DNA from: Deltaproteobacteria bacterium
GTDB lineage: Bacteria > Desulfobacterota > Desulfobulbia > Desulfobulbales > Desulfurivibrionaceae
NCBI GenBank assembly: GCA_013349285.1
Contig: DUZU01000006.1
Span: 1 to 64,000, forward strand
DNA length: 64,000 bases
Reading direction: 5' to 3'
Position 1 is the stretch's first letter. Each line of letters opens with the position of its first letter. The translations under genes were made by a program, and so were the position numbers. Positions 51,683 to 59,388 of this stretch are shown one piece after another. The notes below the pieces were generated by a model. That model saw only the letters and a program-made list of their open reading frames with translations. It did not search any database and was not told the origin of the DNA.

Positions 51683-52522
51683 ATGGCTATCACGATCAAT
51701 AATACAAATACGTCTTTTGCGCTCAATCAGTTAAGTCAAGGATCCCAGGGCATCAACTCTTCCTTGGAAAGACTTGCCAGTGGTCGGCGGATCAACAAGG
51801 CCGCCGATGACGCCTCGGGCATGACCATTGCCAACCAGCTCCTTTCCCAGGCCCGGGGCGCAAGCCAGGCCATGCGCAACGCCAACGATGCCATTGCCAT
51901 TACCCAGGTGGCGGACGGCGCCCTGAGCGAGACCGCCTCCCTTATTCAGGGAATCCGGGAAAAAGCCTTGCAGGCAGCCAATGCCAGCCAGAGCGATGAA
52001 ACACGCCGGGCCCTGCAGGCCGACATCGACAAGTCCCTGGAACAAATCAACAATATTGCCCAAACCACCACCTACAACGGCCAACAGCTGTTGACCGGCA
52101 ATTTTACCAATAAATCGTTCCAGGTTGGCGCGAATAGCGGGGAAACCATCAATATCTCCATCGGCGCAACCCAGGCCGATAAGCTTGGCGATCAAAACCT
52201 CGGCATGCTTTCCGACATCAACGTCACCACCCAGGAAGGGGCGCAAAGCGCGATCAAGATCGCCGATGAGGCCATGGCTCAACTCGATACGGTAAGGGGG
52301 GAAATAGGATCATCGCAAAACCAGCTTACGTCGTCCCTCAATACCCTTGCCACCACCCAAGTCAACCTGATGGCCGCCCAATCAAACATCCAGGACGTCG
52401 ATTATGCCGAGGAGGCCATGAATTTTGCAAAAATGAAAGTCCTTACCGAGGCCAAGGCCTTTGCCCTCAGCCAGGCCAAAAATATCAATAAGGAGAATGT
52501 CCTGGGATTGCTGCAGGGCTAA
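51683..52522 (+). CDS. fliC: Flagellin
   Basis: 279 residues, a short flagellin composed almost only of the conserved D0/D1 ends. The N-terminal part reads ITINNTNTSFALNQLSQGSQ and LERLASGRRINKAADDASGM; the C-terminal part contains YAEEAMNFAKMKVLTEAKAF and ends NVLGLLQG. The hypervariable centre is only a small stretch around 150-180. A consensus ribosome site (AAGGAGGT) and a strong promoter suggest high expression. No other flagellar gene is in the window, so assembly genes are elsewhere. A terminator follows directly. Confidence 0.95.
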   Translation: MAITINNTNTSFALNQLSQGSQGINSSLERLASGRRINKAADDASGMTIANQLLSQARGASQAMRNANDAIAITQVADGALSETASLIQGIREKALQAANASQSDETRRALQADIDKSLEQINNIAQTTTYNGQQLLTGNFTNKSFQVGANSGETINISIGATQADKLGDQNLGMLSDINVTTQEGAQSAIKIADEAMAQLDTVRGEIGSSQNQLTSSLNTLATTQVNLMAAQSNIQDVDYAEEAMNFAKMKVLTEAKAFALSQAKNINKENVLGLLQG

Positions 52523-52547
52523 TCACTCGATAAGAAAAACGTAAAAA

Positions 52548-52577
52548 AAAAAGGCCGGGAAAGTTCCCGGCCTTTTT
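52548..52577 (+). terminator. Rho-independent terminator after flagellin
   Basis: AAAAAGGCCGGGA and TCCCGGCCTTTTT form a 13-bp stem with a four-base loop; the T-run completes it. The mirror A-run means it can also act on the minus strand for the sulfite reductase gene ending nearby. Confidence 0.9.
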
Positions 52578-52622
52578 AATGCTAAGCTTACCACCCAACA
52601 AAACGCTTATGACCCTGAACAA

Positions 52623-53246
52623 TCATACCGCATCTTTATATGGAAATTCGGGATGCTCCAGCAGCTTGAACATCCGCTGTTTTTTCGGGGTATGGGCGTC
52701 ATGGAACTCGACGAGCTCGCCAATGACCTTGAGCATGGTCTGCTCGTCCGTATCCCGAACAATCCGCCGGGCGACATTGGGATGGGGGCCTCCTTTACCA
52801 CCGACATAGATATCCAGCCCCTTCCTGGTGGCAACGATCCCGATATCGGTGGTCATGACCCCGGCACAGGATAAAATACAGCCGGCAACGGCAATCTTGA
52901 ACTTGGGCTTGGTCATGGGCCGGCTGCCGAACTTATCGAGAATCAGCCGAGAAATCCGTTCGGGATCGCCGACCCCCATGGTGCAATCACGCTTGCCGAT
53001 GCAAACCCGGGGAACCGGAAATTTGCCCGGCGCCTTGAATTCGGCCCCGACCGCGGCCAGCGCGGCCTTGATGTCCGCGACGTCTTCTTCCTTAATCCCC
53101 ATCAGGCGAAGATTCTGGGCCGTACTCAGATATACTTCCAGATTATACTGCTGGGCCACTTCATTCGCTTTAGCCATAACCGGCAACAACAAACGGCCGG
53201 CCGGCAGCAGAATCGTCAGCCGGGTAGTTTCAAATTTATTAACCAA
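52623..53246 (-). CDS. Low-molecular-weight sirohaem sulfite/nitrite reductase-type protein
   Basis: 207 residues, the size of the small assimilatory-type sulfite reductase known from Desulfovibrio. The sirohaem-[4Fe-4S] ligands are CIGKRDC (C-x5-C) and CILSC (C-x3-C), set about 40 residues apart as expected. The N-terminal half-domain shows ITIL...AGRLLLPVMAK and NLRLMGIKEED, typical of the ferredoxin-like half of nitrite/sulfite reductases. Physiological role is uncertain: assimilation, sulfite detoxification or electron transfer have all been discussed for the family. A TTG start is supported by GAGGTG. It is convergent with flagellin. Confidence 0.85.
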   Translation of the reverse strand: MVNKFETTRLTILLPAGRLLLPVMAKANEVAQQYNLEVYLSTAQNLRLMGIKEEDVADIKAALAAVGAEFKAPGKFPVPRVCIGKRDCTMGVGDPERISRLILDKFGSRPMTKPKFKIAVAGCILSCAGVMTTDIGIVATRKGLDIYVGGKGGPHPNVARRIVRDTDEQTMLKVIGELVEFHDAHTPKKQRMFKLLEHPEFPYKDAV

Positions 53247-53460
53247 CCTGTCACCTCTTTTTAAGAAAAAAATTAATTATATCAAAGCGTTAAAACGCAA
53301 AAAACAGACAAACCCCGTAAGCTCGATATTTTTTTTTATAAATCATTTTTTAAGGAATAGAATTTATCGATGATTTCTTCTTTCCCTTTATCTAATTTTC
53401 CGTTATCTATCAAAGGAAATAAATTAACATCAAGCTTAGCAAGCGCAGGAGTTTCATATT

Positions 53461-53880
53461 ATGGGCAGTCACAGCAGACCTTTTAGCGATAAAACCGGCG
53501 GAGCAATTGACCGTAAAAGAGAAAGGGAACGTCGGCAGATGTTGCAGTTGCTCTATAAAAATGCAGCGGATCTTTCAACTAAACTTGTTCAGCGCTTGCT
53601 GGATAATAAAATAATTGAAACAACCGATGTCGAGGCGATTCGCACCATATTCACCAACCTCTCGGAAAAACTCTCCAACATGGAAGAGTTCGACATCCAA
53701 TATAAGATAGCACCGCTGAGGCAACTGGTGGTGGATCCGAACTTTATCAGCCTTTACCTGACCCAGTACGTCATTGAAGAGCTTGTTGAGAACGACAAAA
53801 TCCAAGACGTCTATGGTGACGATCTCGAAATCTACCGGGTCATCGACTCGGTGATGGGAGTTATCAGGCCGCAAAACTAA
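53461..53880 (+). CDS. Conserved-looking protein of unknown function
   Basis: 139 residues, not recognised. It is soluble, without a signal peptide or membrane segment, mostly helical and charged. The N-terminal 28 residues are basic (DRKRERERRQ) and the C-terminal part is acidic (ENDKIQDVYGDDLE). Good composition and a proper terminator downstream speak for a real gene. There is no obvious neighbour partner: it stands between the divergent sulfite reductase gene and convergent speA. The ribosome site before the ATG is not strong. Confidence 0.65.
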   Translation: MGSHSRPFSDKTGGAIDRKRERERRQMLQLLYKNAADLSTKLVQRLLDNKIIETTDVEAIRTIFTNLSEKLSNMEEFDIQYKIAPLRQLVVDPNFISLYLTQYVIEELVENDKIQDVYGDDLEIYRVIDSVMGVIRPQN

Positions 53881-53883
53881 AAA

Positions 53884-53924
53884 AAAATAGCCGGAGCTTA
53901 CAATGATAAGCCCCGGCTATTTTT
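53884..53924. terminator. Bidirectional terminator between the unknown gene and speA
   Basis: AAAATAGCCGG (53884-53894) pairs with CCGGCTATTTT (53913-53923), with an inner GCTTA/TAAGC stem and loop CAATGA. A-runs and T-runs on both sides let it work for both convergent genes. Confidence 0.85.
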
Positions 53925-53937
53925 ATCAATTCCCCAC

Positions 53938-55860
53938 TTACAGGTTCAGATAAGTGTAACCTTTAAGTCCTTTTTCGTATTCAGCCAGTAAACGCATCCC
54001 CTCATTGGGCTTGAGCCTCTCCTGTTTAATCGCCCGGTCAAACTGTTTCTTCATCTTCCGGGCCAGATCGGTTTCGGTATACTGAACCAGCGACAAGACC
54101 TTCTCCATGGTGGTCCCTTCGATGGTCTCTTCGATATAGTAACCAGAGTCTTCGCCTTCATCCAGAAAGACATGGGCCTCGTTGACCCTGCCAAACAGAT
54201 TGTGCAGATCGCCCATGATATCCTGATAGGCGCCGGTCATGAAGATGCCGAGATAATAAGGGCTGCCGTTAAGATCATGGAGGGGCAGGGTCGGCACCCC
54301 CTCTTCATAGAGGTTGATGAACTTGGAAACCATCCCGTCGGAGTCACAGGTTATATCGGCAAGAATCCCCTTGCGCTGCGGCTCTTCGTCCAGTCGGTGC
54401 AGGGGCATGATCGGAAAGAGCTGGCCATAGCCCCAGTGATCGAGCAGTGATTGAAACACACTGAAATTACAGTGGTATTGATCGCTGAACTTGCTCTCGA
54501 GCTCGACGATCTCGTCGGGAATATACTCCTCCCCCTTGTAAAACTCCAGGATGCGCGAACAGGTCCGCCAGAAAAGATTTTCGACCACCGCCTTGACCTC
54601 AAGATCGATCAGGCCCAGCTCAAATCGGGTCTGGGTCTCTTCCCGGTAATGCATGGCATCGTGGTAGGCTTCCAGGGGATTTTCCGCATTGATATTGGTA
54701 TAGGTATACCAGGCTTCATCCACCAGTTTATGCGTCTTCTCCGGCTCGATCAACTCACCTTCGTAAGGCATCTTCTTGATCTGACCGAAGACATTCACCA
54801 CCAATACCGAATGATGGGCGACCAGAGCCCGGCCCGATTCACTGATGATCACCGGATGGGCAACCCCCTGCGAATCGCAGACATCCATGATATTGTAAAC
54901 GATGTCCCTGGCATATTCGTTAAGGGAATAGTTGATCGACGAATGAAAAGTTGTCCGGCTGCCGTCATAATCCACACCAAGGCCGCCGCCCACGTCGATA
55001 TACTCCAGCTCATGGCCGAGTTTATGCATCTTGGCAAAAAACATCGCCCCTTCCCGCACCGCTTTTTTAATGGTCAGAATATCGGGAACCTGGGAGCCGA
55101 CATGGAAATGAATCATCTTCAGGGAGGCGGCAAGGCCTGCCTCCTTCAACATATTTGAGGCGGAGATAATCTCCTGGGTGCTCAAGCCGAATTTCGCATC
55201 CTCGCCGCTCGACTTTTCCCATTTGCCCTTGCCGCCGGACATCAGTTTAACCCTGATCCCGACCAGGGGATCGACCTGCAACTCCCGGGCAACCTGAATA
55301 ACATTGGCCACCTCTTCAAGTTTTTCGATGACCAGGATAATCTTCTTCCCGAGTTTGCGCCCCAAGAGGGCGGTCCTGATATATTGCTGATCCTTGTAGC
55401 CGTTGCAGATGATCAGACTCTCCAGATCATTATGAAAGGCAAGCGCCGCATAGAGCTCCGGTTTTGAACCAACCTCAAGCCCGTGATGAAAAGGCTTGCC
55501 GGCGTCCAGAATTTCCTCGACCACCTCCCGCAACTGATTAACCTTGATCGGATACACCCCACGGTAGACCGATCTGTACTCAAACTTTTCAATGGCCTCG
55601 GAAAAAGCCGCATTGATACGCTCGACCCGATTGCGCAACAGATCATGAAAACGGATGAGCATGGGAAAATGCAACCCCTGCTCCACCGCCTCATTAACAA
55701 CGTCCAAGATGGCCACGGTTCCGCCCTGCTCCTTTAACGGCGCCACCACCACCTGGCCTTTGGCGTTCACATCAAAATAACGCATTCCCCACCGGGAAAT
55801 ACCGTATAATTCCTTGGCCTCATCCACCGACCACTCTGTTGGCTCTGTCGCCTGTTGCAC
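53938..55860 (-). CDS. speA: Biosynthetic arginine decarboxylase
   Basis: 640 residues, the normal length for SpeA (arginine to agmatine, first step to putrescine). The PLP lysine is in YRGVYPIKVNQLREVVE; GLEVGSKPELYAAL, HFHVGSQVPDI, YIDVGGGLGVDYDGS and the C-terminal GAYQDIMGDLHNLFG are all family hallmarks. The start is set at the GTG at 55860 because GGAGG lies seven bases upstream; the TTG at 55866 is too close to that site. The enzyme is cytoplasmic and PLP- and Mg-dependent. Agmatine-processing genes are not in the window. Confidence 0.94.
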   Translation of the reverse strand: MQQATEPTEWSVDEAKELYGISRWGMRYFDVNAKGQVVVAPLKEQGGTVAILDVVNEAVEQGLHFPMLIRFHDLLRNRVERINAAFSEAIEKFEYRSVYRGVYPIKVNQLREVVEEILDAGKPFHHGLEVGSKPELYAALAFHNDLESLIICNGYKDQQYIRTALLGRKLGKKIILVIEKLEEVANVIQVARELQVDPLVGIRVKLMSGGKGKWEKSSGEDAKFGLSTQEIISASNMLKEAGLAASLKMIHFHVGSQVPDILTIKKAVREGAMFFAKMHKLGHELEYIDVGGGLGVDYDGSRTTFHSSINYSLNEYARDIVYNIMDVCDSQGVAHPVIISESGRALVAHHSVLVVNVFGQIKKMPYEGELIEPEKTHKLVDEAWYTYTNINAENPLEAYHDAMHYREETQTRFELGLIDLEVKAVVENLFWRTCSRILEFYKGEEYIPDEIVELESKFSDQYHCNFSVFQSLLDHWGYGQLFPIMPLHRLDEEPQRKGILADITCDSDGMVSKFINLYEEGVPTLPLHDLNGSPYYLGIFMTGAYQDIMGDLHNLFGRVNEAHVFLDEGEDSGYYIEETIEGTTMEKVLSLVQYTETDLARKMKKQFDRAIKQERLKPNEGMRLLAEYEKGLKGYTYLNL

Positions 55861-56218
55861 CGGCAATCCTCCGCACTCAAATTAAATCATAACTAATCAG
55901 CGCAACGCTGAAATAATGCCGTAAACAAATATACTGCCACCATCCAACAAAAAAAGGCTTTAAATACACTATTCGCCGAGAAAAGAAAACATATCTTTAT
56001 TCCGCTATTTTCAGGCAGTTAGATGTAACTTACCCTATTAACCGACTCTTTATCAATCAACGAATGCTTGTTGACCCGTAAAAACTCATTTAGGATAAGA
56101 AAATTAAGCAACAACTTATGGCCTGCTTCTGGAACAAGCCCGGCGTTAGCCGGAGACGATCTTAACCAAGCGTAAAAATAAAGCCGTCAACCCACTATAC
56201 CCCAATATTCAAGGAACA
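55861..56218. other. Divergent intergenic region, speA and radical SAM gene
   Basis: A 358-base AT-rich gap with no credible gene. It holds a promoter-like pair at 56071-56099, a CCGGC/GCCGG hairpin in the leader (56140-56153) and CAGCG/CGCTG near the speA start. Confidence 0.5.
56071..56099 (+). promoter_or_regulatory. Candidate promoter of the radical SAM gene
   Basis: TTGACC (56071-56076), 17 bases, then GATAAG (56094-56099). The start codon is 120 bases downstream, so a leader with a small hairpin would be transcribed. Confidence 0.4.
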
Positions 56219-57511
56219 ATGAAAATACAACACCCAGACGCCATGCCGAGCCTGGTTTACGCCAACAGCGCCGGCGAGATAAAAGACTGCCCTGATCTTG
56301 ATATGGCAGGCCGGAGCGCTTATCACTTTTTTCGGCCCGACCTGGCCGAGCTTATCCCCATGCCCGAGGGCAGCGACCTTTTTGTGTTGCCGGGCCGCAA
56401 CCCGGTGGGGGTTGACCCGCAAACCGGGGAGCCGCTCCTGGTCGATCAAAACCCGGAAAATCCCGAGGAAGGCATCCAAGCAGTGGCCGCATTTATCTCG
56501 CCGGCCCATACCGCCTATCACTGGGCCGCCTTTGAAAAAATAATGCAGGACATCCCCCACCTGCCCTTGTTTGCCTATACGGCCGTGGGTTGGCACGACG
56601 AGAGGTTCTGGGTCAGCGCCTTTCGCAGCGACCCGGACAAAAGACAGGAGACTAACCGCTACCGGCTGGACAAACTTACCAGCCGCACCGAAGCCAGGCT
56701 TTTAGAGAACAAACAAAACCGGCTGGTTCAGCACCTGGGCAAATGCTGCCTCACCTATCGCTGTCCGGCGGCGATCAACTTCTTTCTCGAACAGTTTGAA
56801 GCGCCCCTGCCCACCTCGCCGGCCTGCAATGCCCAATGTGTCGGCTGCATCTCCCTGCAGCCGTCAGGCTGTTGCCCCTCCACCCAGGATCGGATCAAAT
56901 TTGTGCCCACCGCCAAAGAGATCGCGGAGATAGCCGTACCCCATCTCAATCAGGTCAAAAACGGGGTGGCCAGCTTCGGCCAGGGCTGCGAAGGCGAGCC
57001 CCTGCTCCAGGCCCAGACCATTGAAGAGGCCATTTCCCTGATCCGCCGCCAGACCGCCAAGGGCACCATCAACCTCAACAGCAATGCCAGCCTGCCGGAA
57101 GCGGTTGCCAACCTGGCCCATGCCGGACTGGACAGCATGCGGGTCAGCATGAACAGCGCCCAGCCCCACTACCACCTGCGCTACTACCGCCCCACCAAAT
57201 GGAGCCTTGATGAGGTGAAACAATCCATTAAAATAATGAAAGGCCATGGCCGGTTTGTCTCGCTCAACTACTTTATCCTGCCCGGTTTCACCGATGATCC
57301 GGACGAGTTTGCGGCACTGAGCAGCCTGATCAAGGAATGCAATCCCGATTTTATCCAGCTGCGCAACCTGAACATGGATCCGGACTGGTATCTCGAATCG
57401 ATCAAGTTTGTAAGCGACAAGAAACCGATGGGCATCCGCACCTGGCTGAAACGATTAAAAAATGATTTCCCCAGGCTGCGCTACGGCTACTTCAACCCGC
57501 CGCTGCGCTGA
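56219..57511 (+). CDS. Radical SAM protein of unknown function
   Basis: 430 residues. The radical SAM motif is C-x3-C-x2-C in PACNAQCVGCISLQPSG at about residues 199-206, unusually far from the N-terminus; about 195 residues of unrecognised sequence precede it. After it, FGQGCEGEPLLQ, LNSNASLPEAV and DSMRVSMNSAQP follow the usual barrel strands. Several other Cys residues nearby (CCLTYRCP, SGCCPS) could hold an extra cluster or metal. The reaction is unknown. The next gene, a CarS-like/phosphoesterase fusion, starts 28 bases later and is probably in the same operon. Confidence 0.8.
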   Translation: MKIQHPDAMPSLVYANSAGEIKDCPDLDMAGRSAYHFFRPDLAELIPMPEGSDLFVLPGRNPVGVDPQTGEPLLVDQNPENPEEGIQAVAAFISPAHTAYHWAAFEKIMQDIPHLPLFAYTAVGWHDERFWVSAFRSDPDKRQETNRYRLDKLTSRTEARLLENKQNRLVQHLGKCCLTYRCPAAINFFLEQFEAPLPTSPACNAQCVGCISLQPSGCCPSTQDRIKFVPTAKEIAEIAVPHLNQVKNGVASFGQGCEGEPLLQAQTIEEAISLIRRQTAKGTINLNSNASLPEAVANLAHAGLDSMRVSMNSAQPHYHLRYYRPTKWSLDEVKQSIKIMKGHGRFVSLNYFILPGFTDDPDEFAALSSLIKECNPDFIQLRNLNMDPDWYLESIKFVSDKKPMGIRTWLKRLKNDFPRLRYGYFNPPLR

Positions 57512-57538
57512 TCAACCCGAGCTCTAATCGAGGGAAAA

Positions 57539-58939
57539 ATGGCAGATGCGCTCAAGGTGCTCGCTTTTCTGTTCTGGGGCAACTTCTTGCCCCCCATTGC
57601 AGCCATGCTGCTGGAAGATCGCTTCAATCGCCCCCTGGATAACGGACGCACCTTTTTCGACAACAAGCCCCTGTTCGGCCCCCACAAAACCATGCGGGGC
57701 ATTATAGCCTGCCTGGTCGGCGGCACCGCGGCGTTTCCACTGCTTGGCCTCCCCTGGCAGACCGCCGCCACCGCCGCAGCCTGGCTCATGGCCGGCGATC
57801 TGCTCTCCAGCTTCATCAAACGTCGGCTTAGCCTTGAAAGCGGCGATTCGGTCTGCGGGCTTGATCAATTCTTTGAAGGCCTTTTTCCCGGGCTATACCT
57901 GGCCCATCATCTTAACCTGCCTTTCTGGCAACTGGCCGGCGCGTTAATCATCTTTGTCCCGGTGGCCCATGGCGGCGCCCTTTTCTGGAAGATGATGCTG
58001 TTTCGCCCGCCGGTTGAAAATTACCCGAGAATCGTCCGTTCCCGGGTCAGGCTCCGCGAGTGGCGCTCTTGCCACCAACCAATAATGCGCTGGCACACCT
58101 ACCTCAACCTCTCCAGTTTCCTCTACAACCGGGTGGTGGTTTCAACTTTTTTCAAACTGGTCGGCCTCCATGACCAGGGCTTGACCAACGCCAGGCAAAT
58201 CGAAGTGGTGGAACAGGTTCTTTTTTTTACCAAGCTGCCCAAGGCCTTTGACGGATTCAAAATTTTATTGCTCACCGACCTGCATCTGGACGGAGTTGCC
58301 GATATCGTCGACACCATCCTGGAAAAAATAAAGGGCCGCCACTTCGACCTCTGCCTGGTCGGCGGCGACATCCGCATGGAAACCTACGGCCCCATCGCCC
58401 CCTGCCTGCGGGAACTCAAACGGCTGTTTACCGATGTTAAAAGCAAGGAGGGCGCCTACGGGGTACTCGGCAACCATGACTGCATTGAAATGGCCCCGGA
58501 TTTTGAAGAGGCCGGTCTGTTGATGCTGATCAACGATGCCGAGCAAATCGAACGAGCCAACGAATCGATCTGGCTGGCCGGGATCGACGATCCCCACTAT
58601 TACCAGACCCACGACGTGGCCAAGGCGTACGCCAAGATCCCGACCGGCGCATTCTCGATCTGCCTGGCCCATTCCCCGGAAGCATATCAAGAAGCGGCGC
58701 GGCAGGAGGCCGACCTCTACCTCTGCGGCCACACCCATGGCGGCCAGATCTGCCTGCCCGACCGGACGCCGATCTACACCAACAGCCGGGCGCCCCGTTA
58801 TACGGCAAAAGGCAAATGGGAGTTTTTAAAAATGCAGGGCTATACCAGCTGCGGGGTGGGCGCGTCCGGGGCGCCCCTGCGCTTTAACTGTCCAGGGGAA
58901 ATCTGCCTTATCACCCTGGCCTGCGCAACCTCGGATTAA
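57539..58939 (+). CDS. CDP-archaeol-synthase-like (DUF46) domain fused to a metallophosphoesterase
   Basis: 466 residues. The first 165 form a multi-helix membrane domain with LFGPHKTMRGIIA, DLLSSFIKRRL and GDSVCGLDQF, matching the CarS/DUF46 cytidylyltransferase family that activates lipid phosphates with CTP. From about 235 comes a metallophosphoesterase: LLLTDLHLD, LVGGDIRM, LGNHDC, LAHSPEAY and GHTHGGQICLP supply the full metal site, similar to YkuE/LpxH-related membrane phosphoesterases. A lipid nucleotide intermediate is the likely substrate field, by inference. The gene sits after the radical SAM gene. Confidence 0.8.
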   Translation: MADALKVLAFLFWGNFLPPIAAMLLEDRFNRPLDNGRTFFDNKPLFGPHKTMRGIIACLVGGTAAFPLLGLPWQTAATAAAWLMAGDLLSSFIKRRLSLESGDSVCGLDQFFEGLFPGLYLAHHLNLPFWQLAGALIIFVPVAHGGALFWKMMLFRPPVENYPRIVRSRVRLREWRSCHQPIMRWHTYLNLSSFLYNRVVVSTFFKLVGLHDQGLTNARQIEVVEQVLFFTKLPKAFDGFKILLLTDLHLDGVADIVDTILEKIKGRHFDLCLVGGDIRMETYGPIAPCLRELKRLFTDVKSKEGAYGVLGNHDCIEMAPDFEEAGLLMLINDAEQIERANESIWLAGIDDPHYYQTHDVAKAYAKIPTGAFSICLAHSPEAYQEAARQEADLYLCGHTHGGQICLPDRTPIYTNSRAPRYTAKGKWEFLKMQGYTSCGVGASGAPLRFNCPGEICLITLACATSD

Positions 58940-59031
58940 ACAAGAAAAAGTATTTGTTTTGCAGCTTGACCGACTGCCGTGCTAGGTTGTTGATCATAAA
59001 AAAAAATCAATCACAATAGAGAACCCAAAAA

Positions 59032-59349
59032 ATGACGCCCGCCCCGGAAGTATTTATCAAAAACCTGAACAAACGGATCACCATCAACCCGGCCTTCAGC
59101 CTGCTCAACAACTTCCTGATGCAGCAAATCCCGATCCAGACGCTATGCGGCGGCAAGGCCCAGTGCGGCAGATGCCGAATCAAAATCATTGAAGGCGGTG
59201 AGTTTCTCACCCCGATGCGCGATCCGGAAAAAAAACGCCTCGGCGAAGAGCTGATCAAACAAAATTGGCGGCTCTCCTGCCAAAACCACACCTTGAGAAA
59301 TCTGGTGATAGAAATCCCCGCCCTTGACGAGGACCTCGCGTTACCTTAG
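59032..59349 (+). CDS. [2Fe-2S] ferredoxin
   Basis: 105 residues with the plant-type ligand pattern CGGKAQCGRC and a fourth Cys in RLSCQNH about 40 residues later. It is a soluble electron carrier of the type found with ASKHA-linked or chloroplast-type ferredoxins. It lies 92 bases after the phosphoesterase fusion on the same strand and may serve the radical SAM enzyme upstream, but it could be independent. The start ATG follows an AT-rich leader without a strong ribosome site. Confidence 0.88.
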   Translation: MTPAPEVFIKNLNKRITINPAFSLLNNFLMQQIPIQTLCGGKAQCGRCRIKIIEGGEFLTPMRDPEKKRLGEELIKQNWRLSCQNHTLRNLVIEIPALDEDLALP

Positions 59350-59388
59350 ACACTCGGCCAAAGCGGCCCCAACCACAGGTCTTCGATC

